Assembly: GCA_021613335.1 (NCBI GenBank)
Contig: JAJTWR010000350.1
Location: 1-64,000 of the forward strand
DNA from: Whitmania pigra
Lineage: Eukaryota > Annelida > Clitellata > Hirudinida > Haemopidae
DNA length: 64,000 bases
Direction of reading: 5' to 3'
Shown here: in pieces, positions 24,901-40,386 of the stretch
How positions within the stretch are numbered: the first letter of the stretch is position 1
Layout: every line of letters starts with the position of its first letter
Notes under the pieces: model-generated
Seen by the model: the letters and a program-made list of their open reading frames with translations, nothing else
The model's database searches: none
What the model was told of the DNA's origin: nothing
Position numbers and translations under genes: made by a program

Positions 24901-26952
24901 AAGACAATGCTATTAGGTAGATATTAGGTATAGTAATATGACTCAAAATTATTTAAGTTGAAACTTATTCAATGCAAACTTAAATTTTAAAGAAACTCTT
25001 TTCATTTCTTAAGTGCTCCCAGGTATGTTTCAGGTACTTTTAATACAAATGATAATATAAATATCATAATTTTTGTATTTATTTATATATATGCTGATAA
25101 GCTTCATGTACAAGCATTTAAAAAGTAATAAATTAGGCAAAATAAAACAAATATGAATCATTCAAACCGGTCTGATCTTCAATCCATCTCTGAAAAACAT
25201 CCTCATCTCCCAATATTTGGTCACATTGAACAGTGCCTTCTGAGACCGAAAAAGAAGATACAATGTTGTCACTCCAAGCAGGATGATCAACGGAGCATTG
25301 AAACTGAAATGATATTCAATCTTTCATTCAATTCAATTATTCATTCAATTTGATCTTGCAAACATTTCAATAATCATTCATTCATTTAATTCAATCTTTT
25401 GTTCAATTCAATCAGTTCATCTTTGAATCACACTTTGGATCAAATAAAACTAGAACACTTCTCTGATGATAGTGATGTGGGTGTAAGATAAAGATTGAAA
25501 TTAAAAGTTTGTGATAAGGATGTATTGCACTAAGTCACTGCAGAAGTTAAGCATCTTAACATAGATCATATTTATAAGAAAATATTGACTTGGAACAATA
25601 TTAGTTGGACTTGATATCATCCTTATTTGGGTTAAATTTAGGATTTTTACAAATAATGTGACCTCATTGTTCTTTGATCAAGTGTAAAAGAATGCCCTAA
25701 TAGTTTTATTTTTACTTCAAGTGTAAAATCACTACAATATCTTGCCAACCAAAACTGTGAAGTTTTAATTATGAAAATTCAAACATGAATCTTAAAGTTT
25801 TCACCTATGCTGAATCTCATTCCAAGGAAGTATAGCATCAGACAGAGTCACTTTGATGGATTGGTTGTATCCTTCCTGGAACAGCACTTTGTAGTCGACG
25901 GCAACCCCGACAAACAGAGAAAAGGTCACCACATACCAAAGAAATCTGTCCAAGACATTTGCATTGGTGCACAAATTAACAATTTGTCAGTTTTTAATGT
26001 CAGTGAAATGATTTCATAACAATGTTTAATAACTAATAGAAGGTGAAGCTAAATTCCCATGTGGTTGAACAATTAAGCTTATAAAATAATTCCTAACACA
26101 TTCAAGCCAATTTATGAAGGACAACGCATCCATTTATTAACAACTTAAAGTACTACCTCTATTAATTTTGCACAATCATCAACAAAATCATGGTTTAACC
26201 AAATGTGCATAATAAACATGTAAAAAATAAGTGCCGGTTAAGTTACCAACAAATGAATAACATTAAAAATTTGCTCAATGAAATGCTCTGCTTCTCAGAT
26301 TTACTCTGAAATAAACCAACAAACATCATAAAATCATCTGCCTCAACTTCTCCATGCTCATATAAATCGTACTCCATTCCTCATGATTACATTGAGCTAC
26401 AAGTTAATCAATTAACTAAATGACAAAGAAACTGTTACATAAAGCTAACATGATCTGTAACATGTCTTCGAGAACCATGCATATAAATCCGTGTCTTTGG
26501 TAATACTCGTAAACCCGAGCGAAGAAATCATCGAGATCTGAAATGTGAGTCCATCGTGCTACAACAAACAGTTAAAATAGACTTTACTAAATTAGGCTGA
26601 TACATCCATATTAAATTACTTTTTTAGTCAGTATTTCAATTGATAACATCATTAAAGTTTTTTGTTTTTTTTTATTCTTTATTCGAATGCTTATATTTAT
26701 ATCTATAATAACAAATCAATCCTCCAGCCAATTTAATTTATATCTGTGTTAAATCTCTAAATGCGTTATAAATAACATAAAATTTGTGCCTTCTTTTCGT
26801 GGGATTGTTACAAAGTTTTCCACCGGAGGCATTTCATGTTCCTCAGCACCCATCAAGCAATCCCTCTCGGTTTCTCCAAAAGGCGTCTGGTCATTGTTAA
26901 ACAAAGGCTGGTATGGAACTGAGTCCGAGTTAGAGTCTACTGGACGATCCAT
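18940..26952 (-). CDS. ATG9A: Autophagy-related protein 9 (lipid scramblase), 21 exons
   Basis: ATG9 is the multi-pass membrane scramblase on Golgi/endosomal vesicles that seeds autophagosomes. Exons (minus): 26952-26790, 26558-26450, 25945-25805, 25303-25168, 24142-24040, 23699-23600, 23399-23350, 23265-23181, 22878-22779, 22668-22565, 22461-22405, 22047-21897, 21644-21510, 21290-21078, 20860-20759, 20674-20608, 20429-20329, 20186-20006, 19653-19560, 19283-19207, 19082-18940. The 2412-bp CDS gives 803 residues, close to human ATG9A (839). Family blocks seen include ARWTHISDLDDFFARVY, CHRILRFKNYIIGMVNKS, LKYNFEMILFWGPGAPF, WSLYGKYYLRHYNELNH, CHIHYVPDDWRGHAH with FSQLFQYK, and LSPVLAPFILWFWLRPRSL. 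The C-terminal part has an acidic tail ending SKFEV. Intron 1 needs a GC donor (GAAG|GCACAA). The donor after exon 18 is least certain; CAGAGTG|GTGATG at about 20085 is an alternative. Confidence 0.93.
19785..19930. repeat. Imperfect ATT/ATC/GTC microsatellite in ATG9 intron
   Basis: Mixed trinucleotides (ATT, ATC, GTC) fill most of this stretch in the intron between exons 18 and 19 of ATG9. The isoleucine/serine-rich frames here are repeat artefacts. Confidence 0.9.
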
Positions 26953-28123
26953 ACTTAAGCTTTAAATATTCCTTAGTCTAAAATATATTTAATTTATGTA
27001 GTTAAGTAAAAGTCAATACTCAAGATATTAATAATCTCTAAAATATACGCACTAACTGACGAGATGAATCAAAAACTGCGGAGAAAATCAGCTTGCATTG
27101 TTTACAATTATAATAGTCTGATCATATTGCGATGTTAACTTTTAATCACTATCTTGCAACATATAAAAATATTTTATGGTGCATTAACATATTTAAATAG
27201 TTCTAAAGCTATTAAACAATTTTTGTGTAAAACCATTTTAATCAAATAAGTTAACACATCAATCGTCAGTCTAACAACCTACTTGCCAATTGTTAACAGA
27301 AGATTTAAATACGTTGCTGTTTAAAAAATTAACTTACAAATAACTATATCTGTCTGTCAAGATATCACAATAGTTGACCTAAAATAATTGCTTTTTATTT
27401 GAAAAAAACTCAAGTGAGTTTAAGCTACTCAATTTTACAACCTTTTTTAATACTTAATTCACCATTCTAAGAATACCTATGGTTTTGCTTTTGCAAATTT
27501 TATTTACGCGTTTGGTTTGCATGCAATTTCTGATGAAATCATTTGTGATAAAATAATATCAGAACTGTCTGCTGCATTTTCAGGTGGAGTGAATCAAACT
27601 AGTTGGAAAGCCCACCTAAATGAAAAAAAAAATTTTTCAATTTTTTAATAAATATTGAAAACATTTTTAAAGCATCTTGTTTCTATTTAAAAAAAAAATA
27701 ATAATAAATCCTGCTCTAAAACGCGCTAATCTCGTGATGCAAAGATACTATTTAATTTTAAGTCACTTATGAATTAATGTATTCATCTTACATTCTTTAA
27801 ATCACCACTCATAAACAAGATAGTTTTTGCTATAATTCGTCTCCAAAATAGTAAAAGATTCATTATGGTTTTATGTGCTTTTTGAACGACCCCCAAAGCC
27901 CCACTAAATGACCTTAATATGTTACAGCTTGGTAGCTAAATAATTTGTTAAGAATTAAAAAAACATGCAGTTACAATATTTAGATTTCTTATATTAAATT
28001 ATTTAATTAATTGTTAATATATTTGCATAAAGTGGTGGGAGCTAGAGCGGCACAGCCCTATATTTATCTTGTTGACTAATTTGCTTTATCGCTGTTAACC
28101 AAGGTCGTGGATCGCTGCTGAAG
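26953..28123. promoter_or_regulatory. Divergent intergenic region ATG9 / ATP5PD
   Basis: This 1.17-kb, very AT-rich interval separates the two start codons, which face away from each other. It must hold the 5' untranslated sequences and promoters of both. The 60 bp before the ATP5PD ATG are less AT-rich. No clear TATA box or other motif could be assigned. Confidence 0.5.
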
Positions 28124-29838
28124 ATGGCCGGTAAACGCATCACTAAATCCTTGGTCGATTGGGCTGCTTTTGCAGAAAGGGTTCATCCAGCGCAGAATGA
28201 TTTTTTCAGGGCTTTCAAGTCAAAGTCCGATATGTTTGTTTCCAGGTAAGGGAGCGTTTGCATATACACTTGATTTATGATTATATCATATTACTTGTTG
28301 GATTAATTAATTTACATTAAATTTTAAACACTGTTATGTACTTGCTAATATTGCAGAGTCCACAAACTTCCCGAAAATCTTCAACCAATTGATTTCGAGC
28401 ATTACAAGTCCAAGATTGCCAACAAAGCTATAGTGGCCGAATTTGAAAAAGCTGTTAGTATAAAATATGATTAACTGAATTATTGTTATAACAGATTTTA
28501 GATCAGTTAATCTTGAATGACTCTGGGCCTTGTGATTTCATATTTAAAAGTATTAAGAATGTACCAATTTAGGGAGTGCATGTTAGCTCATGAAAAAGTC
28601 AAAATCTTTTTAGTTATGCAACAGACTTTAATCAGATTAATAAATACTCAGGAAAATTGTGTTCCATCCATCCTGTAGTAAAAAGCAGCCATTGTTATTT
28701 GAATAAATAGTCTGGTGGTGCACACTCATTACAGATGATTAAAACACCCAAAAGATTGGCTAAATGTTAATATTGCATAATATATGGAACAAGAGCTCAA
28801 ATATTTTGTGTGGCCCCCTTTTCAGTACAAGTCAGTTGCAGTCCCATTCCCAAAGGATAAAGACAATCTTAAGGGAGCTGTGGAGAAAGAAGAGAAAGAA
28901 GAAGTTTGTTTTTAATACTTGTAATATTATGGCGCTATACAAATGCACTTATTGTTATTATTAAGCCAATTGTATTGGTGTGCTCTGTACTACAATTACT
29001 TCATTTGACAATCCTTGTAATCAATTAAAGTGTGATCCTGATACTTGACATTTTTTGAGGCTGATAACTTATTTGCAATGTTTTTTTGAGCACAGATGGA
29101 ACAAAGCAGGAAGAGAACTGAAGAGACCAAGGGTCTCATTGAATCAACTAAAGCTTTGGTAATTGCTTGAATTGTTTTTGAATGCTATTAATTATTCTTT
29201 TTATTTTGTGTTATCTCGTTCGTCCTGGAGCTTTGTAAATGGCTAGATTTACTGGTTCAAAATATCAAAGCACTTTGAATGATTAAAAAATTCCAATGGA
29301 AGTTGGAACATCACTTAAGTTGTTTTCAGGGGGATGCACTTGTTTTCTAGATATTTTCTTTATCTTTGCTGACTTTTTCTCCTGTTTGTCAATCTGTGAA
29401 TTTGTTTTCAATATATGAATTTTTTAATCATTCAAAATGCTTTGATATTTTGGACAAGTAAATCTATGTAAAAAGTATCAAAAAGATAGGTTTAACTCTC
29501 AGGCTTTAACATTGAAATCTTACTCTCCAAAAAAAAAAAAAGATTTTTCTATTTTTTTGATGAGAAATTTAAGATTAACTTGGATTGCAACAATAAATGT
29601 TTAATATTTAATGACTGGCATGATCATTGGCATATCTAAATTCCAACTTTATGATTTCTTACATTTTTTTTGTATTCAGATGGCTAGGTTGGATTCCCTT
29701 CCAAAGACTGATGAGATGACCTGTGACATGTTGGCTTACTACTTCCCTGAGAAGGCTCTCAACCCATGGGAAAGACCATCATTCTGGCCCCACACCAAGG
29801 CTTACCAACCTGAAAATGACCCAAATACCAAATTTTAA
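28124..29838 (+). CDS. ATP5PD: ATP synthase peripheral-stalk subunit d, mitochondrial
   Basis: Subunit d is part of the peripheral stalk that holds the F1 head of mitochondrial ATP synthase against rotation. Exons: 28124-28245, 28357-28453, 28826-28903, 29096-29158, 29680-29838, all with GT-AG introns and consistent phases; 519 bp, 172 residues (mammalian about 161). Family features include the N-terminal MAGKRITKSLVDWAAFAERV, the LP(E/N)xxxxIDFEHYK block in exon 2 and the C-terminal PWERPSFWPH, matching the KYPYWPH region. As in the family, no long presequence is seen. Exon 3 ends in a lysine/glutamate-rich helix. The tail of a SINE lies just after exon 3. Confidence 0.93.
28926..28965 (+). 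repeat. SINE 3'-tail fragment in ATP5PD intron 3
   Basis: The block TATGGCGCTATACAAATGCA followed by an ATT-rich tail matches the end of the SINE at 37869-38043 (TATGGCGCTATGCAAGCGCA plus ATT repeats). Only the tail is present here. Confidence 0.6.
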
Positions 29839-30483
29839 GTTTCATCTCAGCATGGAACCCCCATTTGGAGCTGTCAGTTGAAGATGACATTCATTCACTA
29901 GAAATTGCTGGAATTCTTTGGAATTAAACACTTCAAAAGATGTATTTTTATAATATCTAATTATTAATGATAGATTTTAATGCATAACTCAGCAATAATT
30001 TGGGTAAAAGGCTTAGAATGTGTTGAAGTCTGCCTGGGGAGGTTCATCTTCATTTGATGTCTAGGTGATTCTGGATTTTAATGAGGGTAAATATTCGAAT
30101 GTTTTTATGGGTAGAAGCTAAACGTTTGACGAGATGCAAAGTATAGAAAAATGGTAAGAGTGTCATCGTGCAAATGATTGGAGAGCTTACAGCGAACTTC
30201 ACATAATAATACTGTGATTGATGTATGCATGAGGCAATAGGTCGGCTATTGCAGTTTGAAAATTGCTTTCCTTAAATTAAGCCCTACCAAATAAAATTTT
30301 AAAAACATAATATATATTTTTTTAAAAACAATTTAAATTGTAATACAATTTTTAAATTTATCAAAAATGTTCTATTCATATTAACTTTTAAACGTAAACA
30401 GTGGGAGATTAACTGAGGCTTCATTATATTTTTGGATACTAAGATATTTGTAGGATTGGAATAGCTCGTTTAGTTACTAGATC
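29839..30483. other. ATP5PD 3' region and RECQL upstream region
   Basis: This is non-coding. Candidate polyadenylation signals for ATP5PD are ATTAAA near 29922 and AATAAA near 30290. Nothing else was recognised before the RECQL start at 30484. Confidence 0.5.
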
Positions 30484-34716
<4,233 letters not shown>

Positions 34717-35878
34717 TTAATTCATAAACTATCACATATCTGTTTGTGTTGGGTAATTCAGTAATAATGTGTTAATCTCAGAGCTGGCGTTAAATTCTAC
34801 ATATTTATCTGAGAGGATATGGAAATTGATTCTTAAAGGAGACTGGAAAAAAATCATATCAAAAAGGACAATCTCGAAGGAACTACATTCTATCACCTTA
34901 AAGATACATTAACTGTAACAACCAAACGCTACTGCGTTTGTATTTTTAAAAAAATACGCTGTTTTGCGCAAAAACAAGACAACTGTTTGAGAGAAAAGTC
35001 TCGAGCACACCTTTAGTTTGGCCAGTTTGCTTATTTAGAGGGATTTGTTTCGCCATAGATAATTCCGAAAATATTAAAAATCTTTGTTATAATTTCCCAA
35101 ATAATAGTTTAAGAGTGGGATGACCAAAACTTTGAAAGTTTCAGCGAGTATTTTGGTTTAACCTGCCGCTGATCCACGTGCCCACAATTCTACCTGTTAA
35201 AATTGTCATTATTCTCCAAGCAGTTGAGTAACTGTTCCTTTGTTAGATTGGCTTCGTAGCAGAACACAACGTAGCAGTATGTCAAAAGGCGCTATTTATA
35301 TTTAAATACGCTTTGACGACATTGTCAATGGATATAATATAATTTACATTAATTAATATTGAATCAATATTTTCGAAATATTGACAATTTTGCTAAGGTC
35401 AAGATATCCTTGAAGGTCGATTTAATTGAAATTAGAGATTTAACAATGATAAGTTATGACGTTTACACAGAGTTTGGGGGGTCTTTTCATCAAGGTCAAG
35501 AAACAGTAATCAACATTTTCAAACAAAGAGTAATGCTTTGACAAAGCCTGCTATTATTAGGCAAGACAATAGAAACAAGTTTTAAATGTTAAACAAAGTG
35601 TTAAAATGTAAAAATAATTTATTTTTTTAACTTACTGTTGATTTCTACTATAAAAATATTTTATTATAAAATAAAATCTAGTTCCTGAAGAACAAGATAA
35701 AATGTAATGACTCATTAGCATTTTACTAATTGTTCTACTTATTATAACTGCGTTTCTATTTCTAAATATATTTTACACATTTAATAAAAATCGTTCTGTT
35801 AACAATTAAATGTTTTAGATATTTATTATATGCACATAATAAAAATATCTTTGATTGACCATCCCTTGTTTGGTGAAG
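34717..35878. other. Intergenic RECQL-SHMT
   Basis: No gene was found. The sequence is AT-rich, with short reading frames (for example 35359-35541) that show no family similarity. Confidence 0.55.
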
Positions 35879-35890
35879 CTTATATAAGCA
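35879..35890 (+). promoter_or_regulatory. Candidate TATA box of SHMT
   Basis: CTTATATAAGC is a strong TATA match. A pyrimidine-rich TCTCTTTCTCA, a plausible start-site region, follows about 30 bp downstream (35911-35921). The SHMT start codon is about 565 bp further on, with an acceptor-like TTTCAG at 36425-36430 just before it, so a 5' untranslated exon and intron are likely. This is an inference from motifs. Confidence 0.5.
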
Positions 35891-36452
35891 TCCATTGCGT
35901 CCAAAAGCCGTCTCTTTCTCAACTTTTGGGATTTGCCAGGTTCGTCAGCGCGCTTTGTTACTTTTGTGCGTAGTTGTTTTTGGCAAGGATTTGCACTATA
36001 TCGCTGAGGGATGAATTATTACATAAACCGGATTTCAGATAAATAGTTTAAGTATTGTGCTTTGGCATTTCGAATTTTGTCACGTGTATTAAGATGGGCT
36101 AGATATCATTGAGCGTTAGAACATTAACCTGTGCGATGAATACCTGTATTACCTGCGAATTTAATATTTAACTTGGGGTAATGACTAGAGAGGTGCAAGT
36201 AGTATTCAACTTTTGTCGGTTGAACAATTGAAATTGTAATTGGTTAAACTTACAAAACAAAGAAAATTTGATTATGCAAATGAGAATTATGCACCATTGC
36301 TGAACTAATCACTAGTAGTTGTGACTGAATGCTAAAGTGCTGATTAATTCACCTGTTGTCATTAGCAACACCATTATACTTTGTTCCAAAGGCTGTAGCT
36401 GACATTGTTAATGATGATTTTGTGCTTTCAGTTCAAGTTAACTTAAAAGAAA

Positions 36453-38001
36453 ATGTCAGCCTGCAACAGAAATCCAGATGAGCTTGCTCTTAATGTTGTG
36501 GACCCTGAAATGTTGGAGTTGATTAAGAAGGAGAAGATTAGACAGAAGAGTTGCTTGGAAATGATTGCAAGCGAGAATTTCTGTAGCAAGGCAGTACAGG
36601 AAACTTTGGGGTCCTGTCTGACTAACAAATATTCTGAGGGTTTACCAGGCCAAAGGTTGGTACATAGACATTAGATTATTACTTATTTTAAACAACTGAC
36701 ATTATGAATTTGTGTAGCTCTGAATAAAATTTAAGTTAGGAGTTAATATTTTTAGAAATAAACTGTTCCCTTTAAAGTGATTAAAATATAGACAATGCAC
36801 TCAATCAATAGGTATTACGGTGGAAACGAGTTCATCGACTGCATTGAACGTCTCACCCAAAAGCGTGCCTTGGAAGCCTTCGGTTTGGATCCTGAGAAGT
36901 GGGGAGTGAACGTCCAACCATTGAGTGGCGTCCCGGCCAACTTTGCGGTTTACACGGCCCTCGTGGAACCACACGGTCGCATCATGGGTTTGGACTTGCC
37001 CGACGGTGGACATCTTTCTCATGGGTTCTTCACCCCTCAAAAGAAAATCTCTGCCACATCCATCTTCTTTGAGTCAATGCCTTACAAGTTGGACATCAAC
37101 ACCGGCCTCATTGACTACGAGATGCTCGAGCAAACGGCCAAACTCTTCCGACCAAAGGTGATTGTTGCAGGTTGGTAAACATATTTGTTTTTGTTTTGAA
37201 GCTTTAATTTTTGTTTAGTTTTAAACTTTGTTATTATGTAGCAAAGTTCAAGCGTGGACCTCTGTGAGCTTTATAAAGCTGTAAATTTTAAGGTGTCCTT
37301 GTTTAGTTATGTGTAAGTAATTAAAAATGAATAAATAGTCAATTAATCAATTAATGCATTTATTTTTTTTTTTTTTAAATGAATAAATGCATCAATCACT
37401 ATTAAACATCATTTTATGTCCAAGGCCAAAAGACTTTAAATGATTATGTTATGTTGAATGAATATCATTGAGTTGAATCATTTTAATTTAAAAATATTAT
37501 TCTACGTGCAAACCAGGTGTGTCTTGCTATTCTCGTCACCTGGACTACCAGCGGTTCCGCCAGATAGCAGATGACAACAACTCCATCCTCATGGCCGACA
37601 TGGCTCACATCTCAGGCCTCGTCAGTGCCGGCATCGTGCCGAGTCCGTTCGAATTCTGTGACATCGTCACGACGACGACCCACAAAACTCTGAGAGGTCC
37701 GAGGTCCGGAATCATCTTCTTCAGGAAAGGTGAGTATTGATTTATTGCTTTTGTAATTTGCCATTTGTCAATATTTATTCTTGTTATATTAGGTTGGGTC
37801 GTACTGATGTTGCTGATCCGACTTATTAACATTGTATCATTGTTAATTAGACAATAGAATTTATCATAGGCAAGTTAGCTCAGAGGGTAGTGTGCCTGCA
37901 ACAGATAGTTATGTGAAAGTGTTCGCAATCCAACTTGCACCTCCACATTTTTTGAGCTCCCTTGACTCTAACGCTTATGGCGCTATGCAAGCGCACCTAT
38001 A

Positions 38002-38045
<44 letters not shown>

Positions 38046-39380
38046 ATTATTGTTTTTGTAATTTTACAAATTATTAAATTTCAAAAGGTATTTAATTAAA
38101 GTGTTTGATGTTCTAATAATGTTAGTACATTTTTTATCCTTAAGTTTAGTAGTGCTGAAGGAGATGTAAAGACTACTTTGATCAATTAAAATAATATTTG
38201 TATTTTTGTTAATAATTATTTTATATTTGTGCATTTAAAGGCATCAAGAAGACAGGACCCAAGGGTGATGTTTTGTATGATTACGAGAAGAAGATCAATG
38301 AAGCAGTATTTCCTGGTCTGCAGGGTGGACCTCACAACAATGCAATTGCAGGTTCTTATCCTGAAAATATCGATTTCTGAATTGTCGTGAATATTTTCCG
38401 TTATCATTCTGATCATTGTTATGAATATTGCTAGCATTATTAATCACATCACTGAATGTGAGGATAGCTGATAACTATTATTATTTCGTGAAAGTTAATT
38501 ACTTTCCTAATGTTTGTTTTGTTCCAACAATCTACAGCTGTCGGTGTGGCACTGAAGGAAGCTCTTACAGCTGAGTACAAGGAATACCAGATGCAAGTTG
38601 TGAAAAACTCTAAAACACTTTGTGCTGCATTGCAGAAGAGGGGCTACACTGTTGTGTCTGGTTGGTTGTGGCAACCTGTTTCTTTTTAAAATAACTTGAA
38701 GAATGCCAAAGTTTACTTAGTCTATCTTAGATTTCAGAATTTGCAAGTTTGAAATTCTTACAAACTATAGTGACCATTAGTCTCAAAGTAGCAACATTCA
38801 GAATGTTTATGTATATTGTTATTACATATAAATATTTTAGATGTGATTGTACATTTACAAACTGCTTCCCACCAGGTGGCACTGACAACCACTTGGTGTT
38901 GGTTGATCTCAGACCGATGAAGACTGACGGCAGCAAAGCAGAGAAGATTCTGGAGGACGTCAACATTGCCACCAACAAGAACACTTGCCCGGGTGACAAG
39001 AGTGCCTTGAGACCGAGCGGTTTGAGGTTCGGCACACCTGCCCTCACTTCCAGAGGCTTCAAGGAGGCCGACATCGAGAAAGTTGCGGAGTTCATCGATA
39101 GAGGCATGTTCACAATTATAATACTTTTGGGATTCTTATAATGATAGAAAGATAGAGGGATAGAATGTCGGGATGCACCTATTTATGACAAGGATTTGTT
39201 ATATTTCTTTCAGGAGTTCAGTTGACAATTGAGGCACAGGAAGGATGTGGTGCCCTGTTGAAGGACTTCAAAGCCAAGGTTGAGAATGATGAGGTCATCA
39301 AGGCCAAGGTTGCTCAACTGAGATCAGAAGTTCAGGAGTTTGCTGTGGCCTTCCCAATGCCAGGATTTGATGATGTCTGA
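36453..39380 (+). CDS. SHMT1: Serine hydroxymethyltransferase, cytosolic type
   Basis: SHMT is a PLP enzyme that converts serine and tetrahydrofolate to glycine and 5,10-methylene-THF for one-carbon metabolism. Coding exons: 36453-36655, 36812-37170, 37517-37729, 38241-38351, 38538-38660, 38876-39103, 39214-39380; 1404 bp, 467 residues (human SHMT1 483). Clear motifs are [30 protein letters not shown], the [11 protein letters not shown] block, the PLP-lysine site [11 protein letters not shown] (exon 3), [14 protein letters not shown] and [28 protein letters not shown]. The N-terminus begins close to the catalytic domain with no transit peptide, so a cytosolic/nuclear location is inferred. Intron 6 needs a GC donor (AGAG|GCATGT). 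A tRNA-derived SINE sits in intron 3. Confidence 0.95.
37869..38043 (+). mobile_element. tRNA-derived SINE in SHMT intron 3
   Basis: The head folds like a tRNA: GCAAGTT (37870-37876) can pair with AACTTGC about 60 bp later. It contains an A-box-like TTAGCTCAGAGGG and a B-box-like GTTCGCAATCC, the internal promoter of RNA polymerase III. A body with CTTATGGCGCTATGCAAGCGC follows, and a tail of about 14 ATT units ends near 38043. Target duplications were not clear. A tail relative occurs at 28926-28965. Confidence 0.8.
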
Positions 39381-39755
39381 TTATTCCATCATTTGATGAA
39401 CTTTGACTCATGATTTATCATTCATTGTTTTATTATCCATGGTTTACTTTTTTGTTTTTTTATCTCTTTAATGATATGTCAAGTTTTGTATGTTGCTGAG
39501 TCATCAGATCCATCACATCTCAAAGTTAGTAGTGGTAGGTTCATTAGCATTCCCTGAAAATGTTTTATCTTCCATCTGATGTGTTACCATGCGTTGATGT
39601 GAGTTAAGCGTTCATAATTAAGTTTTCATTTGTCAGCAGGAGCGTAATGACATACATTTACATATGATTGACCAATTGGATCTTTTGATTCAGATTGCCA
39701 GTTTTATATTAGGTGTTGAGCATTTGTGGGGTTTCCTTACTAGCGTTATGTCTCC

Positions 39756-39761
39756 AATAAA
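39756..39761 (+). terminator. Polyadenylation signal of SHMT
   Basis: AATAAA lies 375 bp after the SHMT stop in the context TCTCCAATAAAACATTTGG. It is followed by GT-rich sequence (GTTTGTGGTT), as expected for a poly(A) site. Confidence 0.6.
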
Positions 39762-40386
39762 ACATTTGGCTTCGTTTGTGGTTATTTAAATAATTATTTA
39801 AATCCGTACTGATTTTGTTTAATTTCGAAAATTTTGGTGCTGGACTAGTCTTTAAAGCTTATCTCTGTCTAGCAATGATTTATTTAAGTTTTTTTTGTAA
39901 GTATTCTGCTATCACTAGATTTTCAGGGAAAACATGTTTCTATGTTATTTATGAATTTTTGGAAAAAATGGTTAATTCACTAAGTTGGATGGTCTGTGCC
40001 GTTCTTGTTATCATTCCTAGCCTATTGAACGAGGGGAAGAGAATTATTGTATTTTTGATGATTTTAGACTTGAATTAGATGTCAAATGAAGCAAGTAGCA
40101 TAATAATAAGTGCTATAAATAATTAATCGAAATAGGCAAACCCCAGCCCCTCTATTACGGATACTAAATTATCGTAGTGGCAGTTACTTATTAAAGCAAT
40201 AGTTTTAATATTTTTTTTAAATAAAAAACCTTTGATGAAATCTATCAAAATCAACTTTGATAAACGCGCCCTGGTCGTTTCATAAATTAAACCGTTCGAG
40301 ACGTTTGCTTTGAGCAGTTATTCGAAAGTTACTTCGAGAGCACCTCAAAGTTCCTTTTAATTTGATGTTAACATTTTATTACCGGA
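39762..40386. other. Intergenic SHMT to EF-hand gene
   Basis: No gene is supported. The open frame 39815-40078 is hydrophobic and F/L-rich but lacks family similarity. The sequence becomes less AT-rich just before the EF-hand start at 40387. Confidence 0.5.

Noticed and set aside
26240..26300. Extra exon in the ATG9 gene encoding SKSEKQSISL with good splice-like borders
   Set aside because: Joining exon 2 directly to exon 3 gives the conserved sequence in phase; including this piece breaks the family alignment.
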